From assembly GCF_008728635.1 (NCBI RefSeq), contig NZ_CP044285.1, positions 4,216,001 to 4,280,000 on the forward strand: 64,000 bases of DNA. The letters are read 5' to 3'. Each line of letters starts with the position of its first letter. The stretch's first letter is position 1. Below are positions 8,331 to 17,086 of the stretch, in pieces. The position numbers were made by a program, and so were the translations under genes. The notes below the pieces were generated by a model. The model ran no database searches. It saw nothing but the letters and a program-made list of their open reading frames with translations, and was not told the DNA's origin. This DNA is from Hymenobacter baengnokdamensis (lineage in GTDB: Bacteria; Bacteroidota; Bacteroidia; Cytophagales; Hymenobacteraceae).

Positions 8331-9257
8331 TTATAAGCTCAGCTCATACACGTCGCCCTGCTCAGTGGTGATAAGCAGGGTATTCGCATCCTTAAAGGCA
8401 GCTCCTTCGGTTTGGCCGGCCCCTTGCAGGCTGATGTGCCGGGGAGTAGCTTTCAGGATTTCGTCCCACGAGTTGCCATCCAGAATAAACAGCTCCTGGC
8501 GGGCCAGCAGCACCAGCCGGTGGCCGTTGGGGCTGAGCGTGGCGTCGGTTACTTCGCCCGGAATGGCGAGCTTGGTGATGAGCTTGGCGGTGTAGGTACC
8601 GGGCGTTTCGGGCACGGTATATACTTTACAGGTGCTTTGCTGGCCCCGGTCTTTGGTAAATAAATACACCTGGCCGTCGTGCCAGAGGCTAGCTTCGCAG
8701 TCGAAGTTGCGCTCCGGCTTGCTGGGAGGAAAAGCCGTCTGGTCGGGGTACTTGAAGTTGATTTTACCGACCTGGCTGGGGCTGTTGGGCCGAAAGCGCA
8801 GAATAACCAGGTTCTGGCGGTCGGAGTTGTTGTTGCCACAGTCGCCGATGTAGTAGTTGCCGCTGGGGTCACGGCTCAGGCTTTCCCAGTCGTTGTTGGG
8901 GGCAGCAATAGTGAGCTTATCCAGCTGCTGGCCCTGGGCATCGACCCGAAACAAAACGGGCGGCTCCCCGTCGTCGCCGAACGTGTAATACGTACCGGCC
9001 TCCGGCGCCGGGCACAGGCCCGAGCTTTCCAGAATATCGTCGGTGAGGCGGCCCACGTGGCGCAGGCCAGCCGGCAGCGGCTGGTCGGGCTTGTATTTTT
9101 TGTGCGAGCCTTTTTTGCCTTTTTTACCCTGCGGGGCAGCCTGAGTAATGCGCTGCGGCTGGCCGCTGGCTGGCTGGTCGGTCGTAGCCCCCGAGCAGGC
9201 TGAGGTCAGCAGCACAACCGCCAGCAGCGGGCGAATAAGTAGTGGGATATACAGCAT
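8331..9257 (-). CDS. beta-propeller lipoprotein, SdiA-regulated-like
   Basis: A 308-residue predicted lipoprotein. The N-terminus is hydrophobic and ends in LLTSAC, a lipobox with Cys21. A Lys/Gly-rich linker near residues 43-55 follows. The rest carries repeated strand-turn units such as ESSGLCPAPEAGTYYTFGDDGEPP, DWESLSRDPSGNYYIGDCGNN and EGAAFKDANTLLITTEQG, which is how SdiA-regulated or esterase-like propellers look. Role unknown; probably outer-membrane bound. It is read towards lgt and is separated from it by the terminator. Propeller fold fairly sure, family name less so. Confidence 0.65.
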   Translation of the reverse strand: MLYIPLLIRPLLAVVLLTSACSGATTDQPASGQPQRITQAAPQGKKGKKGSHKKYKPDQPLPAGLRHVGRLTDDILESSGLCPAPEAGTYYTFGDDGEPPVLFRVDAQGQQLDKLTIAAPNNDWESLSRDPSGNYYIGDCGNNNSDRQNLVILRFRPNSPSQVGKINFKYPDQTAFPPSKPERNFDCEASLWHDGQVYLFTKDRGQQSTCKVYTVPETPGTYTAKLITKLAIPGEVTDATLSPNGHRLVLLARQELFILDGNSWDEILKATPRHISLQGAGQTEGAAFKDANTLLITTEQGDVYELSL

Positions 9258-9315
9258 ATGGCCCGCTTGTACGGAAAACCCGCCCGCAAGGCTGAGCCCG
9301 CATTACCTCTTCATG

Positions 9316-9527
9316 CTAGGGCACCGGGTCATAGCCCGCTCCGCCCCACGGATGGCAGCGGCCAATGCGACGCAGCGCCAGCCGCCCCCCCGCCAGGCCC
9401 CGTATCGGCCAATGGCCTCGACTGCATAGGCCGAGCAGGTAGGCGTGTAGCGGCAGCTCGGTGGCGTAAGCGGCGAGATAAACAGCTGGTAAAAGCGCAC
9501 AAGCAGCAGCAGCACACGGCGAAGCAT
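9316..9527 (-). CDS. yidD: membrane protein insertion efficiency factor YidD, apparent frameshift
   Basis: YidD is a small inner-membrane-associated helper of YidC insertion. From ATG 9525-9527 the frame reads [20 protein letters not shown], then [20 protein letters not shown], both classic YidD. At the 7-base C tract 9385-9391 (G tract on the coding strand) the frame leaves the family; it stays open to 9303 with unrelated residues. Adding one base to the tract restores the standard ending [17 protein letters not shown] with stop at 9316-9318, giving 70 residues. So either one base was lost in the tract or the base call is wrong. I give the restored coordinates. Confidence 0.8.
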
Positions 9528-9624
9528 AGTCGATAGAAACCCAGATAGCTGCGCAAAGTTCAGCAGCTATCGGTTAGCAAGCCGGAAAATACCGGGCTGC
9601 AGAAGAAAATTCATTTATATTTCA

Positions 9625-9632
9625 TAAATTTG
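9625..9632 (+). promoter_or_regulatory. possible -7 box before the barrel-protein gene
   Basis: TAAATTTG matches TAnnTTTG exactly and lies in an AT-rich gap 42 bases before the start at 9675. No clear -33 box is seen. Confidence 0.4.
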
Positions 9633-9674
9633 ACTCCCAATTAACGGATATGCTTATATCTTACAGCTAACCCT

Positions 9675-10568
9675 TTGAAACACGCTTTACCCGCATTACT
9701 GCTCAGCTTTTTTTTGCTTCCTTTTGTGCTATTCGGCCAGGGTAATGGCCCGGCCGGCCACGGAGCCCGTGTGCAGGCGCTGGGCAATGCGTCCTCCCCG
9801 CTTAGCGGCGAGGTATGGGCGGCGGCCAACAACGCGGCTGGTCTGGCTGGCCTTACCAAGCCTGTCGTGGGCGTATACCTGGAAAACCGCTACCTCCTGC
9901 CGAGCCTTAACGCCACGGCCGTAGCGCTGGCCCTGCCGCTGGGCGAAATTGAGCCGGCCACCGCTGCCCTACCCGCCCGCGCCGGGCGCGGCGTGCTGGG
10001 CTTCGAAGCGCAACGCTTTGGCGGAATTCTATATAATGAAATCAAAGTAGGCATAGCGTATGGCTACCGGCTGGGCACGGTAAGCGTGGGAGGGCGGCTC
10101 GACGCGCTGCAAGTGAGCTTTCAGGACCTGGGCAGCCGCCGCACGCTGGCTGCTTCGCTGGGCGGGCAGGCCGAGCTACTGCCCCGGCGCCTCACGCTGG
10201 GTGTTTATCTGTATAACCTGACGCAGGCCCGGCTGGCCGACTACCAGGACGAGCGCGTGCCGACCGTGCTGCGGGCCGGCCTGGCCTACCGCCCCAGCAA
10301 GCAGGTGCTGCTACTGGCCGAAGCCGAAAAAGATGTGGAGCGCCCGGCCGGCATGAAGGCCGGCCTCGAATACCTGCCCGCTGAAGCCGTAGCCGTGCGC
10401 CTGGGCTACACCAGCGGCAGCCAGCAAACCATGGCCGGCGTGGGCATCCGGGCCGGCAGCTTCTGGTTTGACTACGCGGCGGGCTGGCAGGCAGCCCTGG
10501 GCCTGAGCCATTATTTCAGCCTGAGCTGGCACTGGGGGCCGGGTGAACCCGGAAATGAAAAACCATAA
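9675..10568 (+). CDS. outer-membrane beta-barrel protein, PorV/PorQ-like
   Basis: A 297-residue protein with a signal peptide (about residues 1-22, ending VLFGQG). After it comes RVQALGNASSPLSGEVWAAA with NNAAGLAGL, the start pattern of the FadL-like PorV/PorQ group in Bacteroidota. The rest is made of alternating strands (GVLGFEAQRFG, VGIAYGYRLG, LTLGVYLYNL) as in a 14-strand barrel. The start is TTG at 9675, because no ATG allows the signal peptide. It overlaps the next gene and was probably co-transcribed with it. Whether it takes part in type IX secretion is not shown. Confidence 0.6.
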   Translation: MKHALPALLLSFFLLPFVLFGQGNGPAGHGARVQALGNASSPLSGEVWAAANNAAGLAGLTKPVVGVYLENRYLLPSLNATAVALALPLGEIEPATAALPARAGRGVLGFEAQRFGGILYNEIKVGIAYGYRLGTVSVGGRLDALQVSFQDLGSRRTLAASLGGQAELLPRRLTLGVYLYNLTQARLADYQDERVPTVLRAGLAYRPSKQVLLLAEAEKDVERPAGMKAGLEYLPAEAVAVRLGYTSGSQQTMAGVGIRAGSFWFDYAAGWQAALGLSHYFSLSWHWGPGEPGNEKP

Positions 10569-12717
10569 GGCGATGAGGCGGGGCGAAGCGTCGGTTTTCC
10601 GATTTCTGATTTATGCTTTCTCAAGCCTGCTTTTTGCCGGGCTGCTGCCCCAACGGACTGCTGCACAGGATTTTCCGCGCCTGTCCCCCGACTTCGACCG
10701 ACTTGCCCAGGAGCTTTTTGCGGAAATTCAATCGGACCAGATTCCGTACGAAGACCTGTACGGCACGCTGCTGCTCTACTACCAGTCGCCGCTCAACCTC
10801 AACACCGCCAGCCCCGAAGAGCTGCGGGCACTGCCATTGCTGAGCGAAAAGCAGGTGGCGGCACTCTTAAAACACCGCCAGCTTACCGGCCCGCTGCTGA
10901 GCGTGTATGAGCTGCAGGCCGTGCCGGAATGGAACCTGGCTAGCATTGAGCGCGTCGCACCCTTCGTAACCGTGCAGGGCTCCAGCGCCAACTCGGCCCG
11001 CGGACCATTGTGGCAACGCATTAAAAATGAAGAGAATAATGCTGCGCTGCTGCGCTACGAGCGCGTGCTGCAGCAGCGCAAAGGCTACTCGCCGGCCGAC
11101 AGCTTTCAGGGGCGGCCGACCCAGCGCTACCTTGGCTCGCCCGATGCGCTGGTGCTGCGCTACCGCGTGAGCCATGCCCATGATTTCAGCCTGGGCTTTG
11201 CCGCCAAGAAAGATGCGGGCGAGCGCCTGACCTGGCAGCCAGCCCAGCGCCAGTACGGGCCCGATTTCCTATCGGCCCACTTTGTGCTCTACGACCAGGG
11301 CCGACTCAAAACGCTGGCGCTGGGCGATTATCAGCTGCAATTTGGCCAGGGGCTTCTGCTGTCGTCGGGGCTGGCGGCGGGCAAAGGTGCCGAAACGATA
11401 ACCTCGCTGCGCCGGCCCTCGCTGGGGGTGCGGCCCTACGCCGCGCTGCTCGAAAACACGTTTTTTCGGGGCGCCGCGGCTACTTACCAGCTGGCTCCGC
11501 GCTGGGAAGCGACGGCATTTGCCTCCCACAAGAATATTGACGCTACGGCCGGGCAGAGCGCCGATTCGCTGGCGCAATTCGACGAGTTCAGCAGTAGTCT
11601 GCTCTTAACGGGGCTGCACCGCACGGCTACCGAGCTGGCCAACCGCCAGCGGCAGCGTGAAACCATAGCCGGCGGGCACCTCGGCTACTTGAGTACCGAT
11701 GGTAACCTGGCGCTGGGCTTTACCGCCGTTGGCACCCACTACGGTACCGCGCTGCTAAAGCGCCCGCAGCCCTACAATCGCTATGAGTTCAGCGGCCAGC
11801 GGAATATAGTATTTGGGCTACATTACAGCTATGGCTGGCGCAACCTGCTGCTGTTTGGCGAAAGCGGATGCAGCGCCGGGGGCGGGCTCGGCTCGGTAAA
11901 TGGCGTGCTCGCCAGCCTTGGTCCGGCGGTGGATGCGGCGGTGCTGGTTCGGCAGTACGGGGTCGATTTTCATACTTTTTATGGCAACGCCCTGAGCGAA
12001 AGCACCCGCAACAGCAACGAAACGGGCCTGTATGTGGGGTTGAAGCTGCGGCCCTGGGCGCGCTGGGAAATCTCGGCTTATTTCGACCAGTTTCGGTTTC
12101 CGTGGCTGCGCTACCGGGTAGCTGCACCCAGCCAGGGCCAGGATGCGCTGCTGCGGGTAGCCTTCACCCCTTCCAAAACCAGCCTGCTTTACGCCCAGTA
12201 CCGCGGTCGGCTAAAGCCGCTCGACCTGTCGGCCAGCCTCATGGGGCGGCCGGTGCCGCTGCCCGGCGAGCAGCTGCGCCACGCGCTGCTGCTGTATTGC
12301 GAGGTGCAGCCCACGGCCCGGCTGGGCCTGCGCACCCGCCTGCAAGCCAGCTACCTGCAAGCCGATGCGGGCTTGCCCTGGCGGCGTGGCTACGTACTAA
12401 GCCAGGATGCCTCGCTGCAGCTGCCGCACCGGGTATCGCTGGCCGCCCGCTACGCCGTGTTTGATACCGATGACTACGATACGCGGCAGTACGCCTTTGA
12501 GCAGGATGTGCTGTATGCCGTATCGGTACCGGCGCTTTACGGGCAGGGTACGCGCGCCTATCTACTCGGCCAGGTTGCCTTCAACAAGCATGTTAGCTTA
12601 TGGCTGCGATATGCCGAAACCCGCTACCGCCACCAAGCTACCATCGGCTCGGGGCTGGAAGAAATAAAGGGGACCGTGCGCTCCGAGGTAACGGGCCAGC
12701 TACGTTACCGCTTTTAA
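10555..12717 (+). CDS. helix-hairpin-helix domain outer-membrane protein
   Basis: About 720 residues with an N-terminal hydrophobic signal (FLIYAFSSLLFAGLLPQ) and cleavage near TAAQ. Residues about 80-145 carry a ComEA-like helix-hairpin-helix pair: LNLNTASPEELRALPLL and a second hairpin VYELQAVPEWN. The remaining 550 residues are barrel-like strands ending in TGQLRYRF with a terminal aromatic residue. I recall such proteins as common and unstudied in Bacteroidota. The frame is open from GTG 10543; ATG 10555 is preferred and overlaps the preceding gene by 14 bases, so the two are coupled. Function unknown; DNA binding at the cell surface is only suggested by the HhH. Confidence 0.7.
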   Translation: MKNHKAMRRGEASVFRFLIYAFSSLLFAGLLPQRTAAQDFPRLSPDFDRLAQELFAEIQSDQIPYEDLYGTLLLYYQSPLNLNTASPEELRALPLLSEKQVAALLKHRQLTGPLLSVYELQAVPEWNLASIERVAPFVTVQGSSANSARGPLWQRIKNEENNAALLRYERVLQQRKGYSPADSFQGRPTQRYLGSPDALVLRYRVSHAHDFSLGFAAKKDAGERLTWQPAQRQYGPDFLSAHFVLYDQGRLKTLALGDYQLQFGQGLLLSSGLAAGKGAETITSLRRPSLGVRPYAALLENTFFRGAAATYQLAPRWEATAFASHKNIDATAGQSADSLAQFDEFSSSLLLTGLHRTATELANRQRQRETIAGGHLGYLSTDGNLALGFTAVGTHYGTALLKRPQPYNRYEFSGQRNIVFGLHYSYGWRNLLLFGESGCSAGGGLGSVNGVLASLGPAVDAAVLVRQYGVDFHTFYGNALSESTRNSNETGLYVGLKLRPWARWEISAYFDQFRFPWLRYRVAAPSQGQDALLRVAFTPSKTSLLYAQYRGRLKPLDLSASLMGRPVPLPGEQLRHALLLYCEVQPTARLGLRTRLQASYLQADAGLPWRRGYVLSQDASLQLPHRVSLAARYAVFDTDDYDTRQYAFEQDVLYAVSVPALYGQGTRAYLLGQVAFNKHVSLWLRYAETRYRHQATIGSGLEEIKGTVRSEVTGQLRYRF

Positions 12718-12764
12718 GTGGAAGCGGCTCGGCACAAGACCCATTGCGAATTTGCTATACGCTA

Positions 12765-14714
12765 TCAGGCATCGGTTTTAACCAGAACTACCTGGGCCTT
12801 ATCGGCCTGGCTGATTTTGCGGCGAAAATCCTGATAGTCGGAATACTTATCCGGCGGCAGCGTGGCCCCGCTGGGCCGACGGGTTTCAAACTGCCGCACG
12901 TATTGCAGAGTGCCATCGGGCAGAGCCGTGCACGAGCTCGAATAGGTGCCGTAGGCAGAAGATAGCTGCGTAGGCGCGGGCAGATTCTCGGCCCGGAAAC
13001 CTGTCGGCAGGTGTAGCCGCACGGTATCCTGGTGGAGGCTGGCGAGCGGCAAGGCCAGCGGCGACTGCCGCGGCCCCACCTGCGGGGGCAGTGCGGCCAG
13101 CCGGCCCAGCAGATTGGGAGCCAGCAGCAGGCGGCGGCCGGCAGCGGTGCCCGCACCGGGCAGGTCGAGACCAAGCGTTTCTACCACGCTGGGCAGGGCC
13201 TGGGGCGTGGCCAGGGGGGCGGCGGCCAGCCGCAGACTGGTAATGGAAAAATGGCTTAAATTCAACCTACCTGACACGTACTTCTTTTGCTCATCGGGGT
13301 CGGCCTCGTGCAGCAGCTGCGCATAAATATCCTGCGCCAGCCCAACCCGCCTAGTATGCACGGTTGCCTTCGCATCACCGTTGGCATCAAGCCAGAGGTC
13401 GGTACGGCGCTGCTGGCGATTCGCCTGGGCACCGTAGCGCGGCGTAGCCACCAGCCGGCCGCCTTCGGGCGTGAGCAGGAGCGCGTGCCGGTTGCCCGTA
13501 AAAGAGCCCATGTAGCCAAACTCCTTTGTCTGGCTGGTGCACTCCAGCCAAACCGTATCGGCGGGCGTGCTGCCGCGAGCCGGCAGCGGCATACACAAAA
13601 TCACGTGGTTGAACTGGCTGCTCGGGAAGCTGGCCCGCACATCGGCGTGGTCGCTACCAGCGCCTACCAGCGCCACGTAGGCAGGCAGGCCCGCCGCTTT
13701 TAGCAGGGCGCAGGTATAGTTACTCAACGCTTTACAATCGCCGTAGCCCCCCGAGGCTACGCTGCTGGCCGGGGCAGTCTGCCAGCCGCCCAGCCCCAGC
13801 TGCACGGAGATATAGCGGGTAGAGCCCTGCAAAAACTCGTAGACTTTACGGGCCCGCTCGCGCGGGTCGGGCTGGGTAACTAGCAGCTGAGCCATTTTGG
13901 CAGTAAGGGCCGGCGGCAGCACATCGCGGCCCTGGCCCAGCTGATAGGTCCACAACCCCAGGCTTTGCCAGGAGGCCAGCGAGCCGGCGTGGCCCTGCAC
14001 CTCGAAGGTGGCCGGGGCCAGGCGTACGGCGGGCAGCTGCTCGGCAAGGGGGGGCGAAAGCGGCTCGGCTTCCATTGCGGCGGCCGCAGGCAGCTGCCAG
14101 TGGTAGGTAGTCTGGGCGCCCGTCACTACGGGGGCCGTAGCGGCACCGGCGGGCAGCAGCTGCTCCTCAAATCGCAATGGCAGCGCGGTAGGCGTGGTTA
14201 CCTGCAAAGTGGCTCCTTCCAGCGCCACGTTTTCATCGTCCTGAGGCTGCCAGCTGGGATAAAACAGCGTGTTTTCCGAAACCACTTCGTACTCAAACTC
14301 TACTGTGTAAGGCGTGGCAGGCTGGCGCAGGTCGGCGTAGCGCACGCGCAAATCGGTCATGAAGCTGCCATCGGCACTGCCCTCACCCTGGTCGTGTACT
14401 TCGGACGCACGCAGCTGATGCAGTAATACTCCCTGTGCATCATATACTGCCCCGCGCAGATAGCCAATGTGGTTGAGCGCATCATAGCCTACTACCAGCC
14501 GGCCATAGTCGTCGCTACCGGCCTCGGTTAATACCGTCACCACTTTATGCACCGTTTCTACGAGCTGACTAGCCGACTTTACGACCACTACTTTGTCGTA
14601 GGACCGGACTACGGCGTGCGCATTCGCGCGCAGGGCCGGCGCAATAGCCGCTACCGGGTACTTAGGTACCGGGGTGCTGAGCAGAACCAACGAGGCGAAA
14701 ACAGGTAGTACCAT
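12765..14714 (-). CDS. DUF3857 and transglutaminase-like domain protein
   Basis: A 649-residue exported protein. An N-terminal hydrophobic segment serves as signal. Residues about 40-220 fit the DUF3857 beta domain (YDKVVVVKSASQLVETVHKV). A transglutaminase-like domain follows near 275-420: nucleophile Cys in GGYGDCKALSNY, His in SQFNHVILCM, and Glu in VWLECTSQ where Asp is usual. The final 200 residues are a beta domain often seen in this family. Catalytic residues therefore look mostly intact. It lies downstream of a second DUF3857 gene on the same strand, 202 bases away, with an inverted repeat between them. Substrate unknown. Confidence 0.8.
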   Translation of the reverse strand: MVLPVFASLVLLSTPVPKYPVAAIAPALRANAHAVVRSYDKVVVVKSASQLVETVHKVVTVLTEAGSDDYGRLVVGYDALNHIGYLRGAVYDAQGVLLHQLRASEVHDQGEGSADGSFMTDLRVRYADLRQPATPYTVEFEYEVVSENTLFYPSWQPQDDENVALEGATLQVTTPTALPLRFEEQLLPAGAATAPVVTGAQTTYHWQLPAAAAMEAEPLSPPLAEQLPAVRLAPATFEVQGHAGSLASWQSLGLWTYQLGQGRDVLPPALTAKMAQLLVTQPDPRERARKVYEFLQGSTRYISVQLGLGGWQTAPASSVASGGYGDCKALSNYTCALLKAAGLPAYVALVGAGSDHADVRASFPSSQFNHVILCMPLPARGSTPADTVWLECTSQTKEFGYMGSFTGNRHALLLTPEGGRLVATPRYGAQANRQQRRTDLWLDANGDAKATVHTRRVGLAQDIYAQLLHEADPDEQKKYVSGRLNLSHFSITSLRLAAAPLATPQALPSVVETLGLDLPGAGTAAGRRLLLAPNLLGRLAALPPQVGPRQSPLALPLASLHQDTVRLHLPTGFRAENLPAPTQLSSAYGTYSSSCTALPDGTLQYVRQFETRRPSGATLPPDKYSDYQDFRRKISQADKAQVVLVKTDA

Positions 14715-14848
14715 ATGTTAAAGAAGGCTTGGCAGTAGTTGTTTACCCCGAGAGAAAGTACTGGCGGCTGGCTAGCTCTGAGGAATATATAGTTACATCG
14801 AAAATAAAAACTAATCAACATTAACCCATAGTCCGTGCATAGCACTAT

Positions 14849-14885
14849 CAGTAGTAGAGCGGAATGTCACTCCGCTCTACTACTG
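14849..14885. repeat. perfect 15-bp inverted repeat between the two DUF3857 genes
   Basis: CAGTAGTAGAGCGGA at 14849-14863 pairs with its complement at 14871-14885 around a 7-base loop. There is no T run on the minus strand, so it is a stable hairpin rather than a classical terminator. The rest of 14715-14916 is AT-rich and holds no gene I can support. Confidence 0.7.
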
Positions 14886-14916
14886 GCTGAGAACTACCAT
14901 GCGGCAGCCTATTATG

Positions 14917-16983
14917 CTAGCTGCCTTTTTTAATAACCAGCGCTTCGGCCTGCTTGGCCAGCGCCAGCCGGTAGAACTCGCGTAGCGAGGCGTACTCCTC
15001 GGCCCCATAAATAGGCTTATCGAGCGTGAGCCGGCTGGTAAGCTGCACCGTGCCCGGTGTGGGGCTGCTGGCCATGTACACGTAACGGCCGCCCTGAGCG
15101 GGCAGGGCAATAGTAGCGGGCTTGGGCAGCTCGGCCGTGTAGCCCGGCGGTAAGGTCAGGGTCAGGGTAATAACGTCGAGGCTGGAAGCACCAAAATCAA
15201 CCGGGTAGGTGCGCTCCGCGTGGCTGAATGGGTTGCGGCCTTCCCCAAACGAAGCCAGCGGACTGATATAAAGCTCACTGGCTTTACCGCTGGAGCTGGC
15301 GGGCTGGCGCAGCTCGTAGTTGAGCGCCAGCGGCTTAGTCACTTCTCCTACCTCACCGAAAGCGTAGGTTGGAAATTCCCAGCTCGGATGCTGACTGGCC
15401 AGCTCGCTCACATATTTTTTCTCACCCAGCTGCTGAAGCTTTTCGCGGGCGGCGGCTCCTGAGTAGCCCCCGTGCTCTTCATGCACCTTGCCGGTGAGGT
15501 TGCCCTGCTCGTCGAGGGTAAGCTTAATATCCTGATAATGACTATGGCGCTGCGCCGGAGCCAGGTTTACCCAGCGGCCAGCAACCCCTTTGGTCACCAG
15601 CCGGCCGGTCTGGTTGAGGCAGCGCGTGGGGAGCACGCCGCAGGGCAGCAGCGGCTCAGTAGCATCCAGCAGCAGCTCCTGGTTATCAGCCAGCGGCAAC
15701 AGGCCCACTACGTAGTTGAATTGCTCGAGCAAGGGGAAGTTTTGATTAACCCGACCATGCCCGCGGGTACTCAGGATGACGGGCTCGACGGCCAGCCCCG
15801 CCTGACGCAGCGCGGCAATCAGCAGCAGATTTACATCGGCGGCGGTGCCCCGGTGCAGCTCGTAGCTGCGCTTGAGCGGGCCACTGGCCGAGTAGCCGTT
15901 GGTGCCATCATACTTCACGCTTTTGAGCACCAGCTCACGCACGGCCGCAGCGCGGGCCGCCGGGTCGGGGTACTGGGCTGCGAGGGGTTTCAGCGCCGCT
16001 TCCAGGAAGCCCACGTGCCCGAGCTGCCCACCAAACTCGTCGTTGCTGAGCAGGTCCATATTAATTTTCTCCCAGTTGCCGGCCACGTTATGATAGCCCT
16101 GGCCAGGCATGCGCTCGCCGGCCAGCTCGAAGTTGATGCGGGCCACGTAATCGCGCATGGTAGTCATGTAAGGCTCATCGCGCAGGGCGGGCACGTTCTG
16201 CATGGCCCAATGGTACGAAGTACCTTTGGCAACAATCAGCTCATTGTCAGAGGCAACGCGGCCGCCCGCCGCACCTGGGTCAAGGCTCGCCTCGGTATGC
16301 AGGTTATACTGCATCTGCGAATCTTCCCGCGTTTGTAGCACCAGCGGCTCGTAGCCCTGCATGAGCATTTTATAGTCGAAATACTCCGGAATTACCGCCT
16401 GAAACTCGCTCCAGCGGGTAGGTATCTCGCGCTGAAAAGACCAGTCCTGAAAGTTGAACAGGAAGTCCGACGTTACAGTATAAGCATATTCGATAATCGC
16501 CCCTTCGCGCACGTTGGGGAGCGTAAACTTGCGTACCCGGATGTTTTTGGTGCGCTCCTCGGTAAAAGCTTTGGCAATTTCGAGCTTCACCTTTTCCACC
16601 TTGCCGCCGACCTCGTTGTACGTAAACCCGCGCAGGCCCACTAGCTTTTCTTCGGAGCGGTCGCGGTGGTACAAGGGCACCTCTACCGTGGCCACGTTGT
16701 AGCCCGACTTCTTCAAAATCTTGATGCGGGTAACCCGGTCCGACTCCAGCTGAAAGCTGCTGCCGTTCAGCCGGAACCGGGTAGCCCCGTAGTCGTAGAG
16801 CACCACGGCGGGCGCGGCGCTATCGGCCACAAAGCTTTTGGCATCGAAATCGGCCGGCTCGGGTTTGCCGAATTTTATTTCTACCACTTTCACGGGCGCC
16901 TTTTGCGCCTGCGCGCTGGCAGCAGTTAGGAGTGCCAAAGCGCTGACCGCTAGTGGAAATGAGGCGAGTAGTCTTTTTATCAT
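14917..16983 (-). CDS. DUF3857 protein with degenerate transglutaminase domain
   Basis: A 688-residue exported protein with signal peptide (LLASFPLAVSALALLTAASAQAQ). DUF3857 spans about residues 60-230. The transglutaminase-like domain lies near 320-460, but where the nucleophilic Cys is expected the sequence reads HRGTAADVNLLLIAALRQAG, so the Cys is replaced; the later NYVVGLLPL and LLLDATEPLLPCG segments remain. This is probably a non-catalytic version, which I recall as a subgroup in Bacteroidota. It precedes the 649-residue DUF3857 gene that keeps its Cys, so the pair may work as an active and an inactive partner (inference). Confidence 0.78.
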   Translation of the reverse strand: MIKRLLASFPLAVSALALLTAASAQAQKAPVKVVEIKFGKPEPADFDAKSFVADSAAPAVVLYDYGATRFRLNGSSFQLESDRVTRIKILKKSGYNVATVEVPLYHRDRSEEKLVGLRGFTYNEVGGKVEKVKLEIAKAFTEERTKNIRVRKFTLPNVREGAIIEYAYTVTSDFLFNFQDWSFQREIPTRWSEFQAVIPEYFDYKMLMQGYEPLVLQTREDSQMQYNLHTEASLDPGAAGGRVASDNELIVAKGTSYHWAMQNVPALRDEPYMTTMRDYVARINFELAGERMPGQGYHNVAGNWEKINMDLLSNDEFGGQLGHVGFLEAALKPLAAQYPDPAARAAAVRELVLKSVKYDGTNGYSASGPLKRSYELHRGTAADVNLLLIAALRQAGLAVEPVILSTRGHGRVNQNFPLLEQFNYVVGLLPLADNQELLLDATEPLLPCGVLPTRCLNQTGRLVTKGVAGRWVNLAPAQRHSHYQDIKLTLDEQGNLTGKVHEEHGGYSGAAAREKLQQLGEKKYVSELASQHPSWEFPTYAFGEVGEVTKPLALNYELRQPASSSGKASELYISPLASFGEGRNPFSHAERTYPVDFGASSLDVITLTLTLPPGYTAELPKPATIALPAQGGRYVYMASSPTPGTVQLTSRLTLDKPIYGAEEYASLREFYRLALAKQAEALVIKKGS

Positions 16984-17086
16984 AGAAAGAAGAGATGCAG
17001 CTAGTTGGCAAGAATATTATATAGCCTGCCTCTACCGGATAAATGTAAGTACTTACTACTTATTTACCAACTCTCCCTCACAAAAA

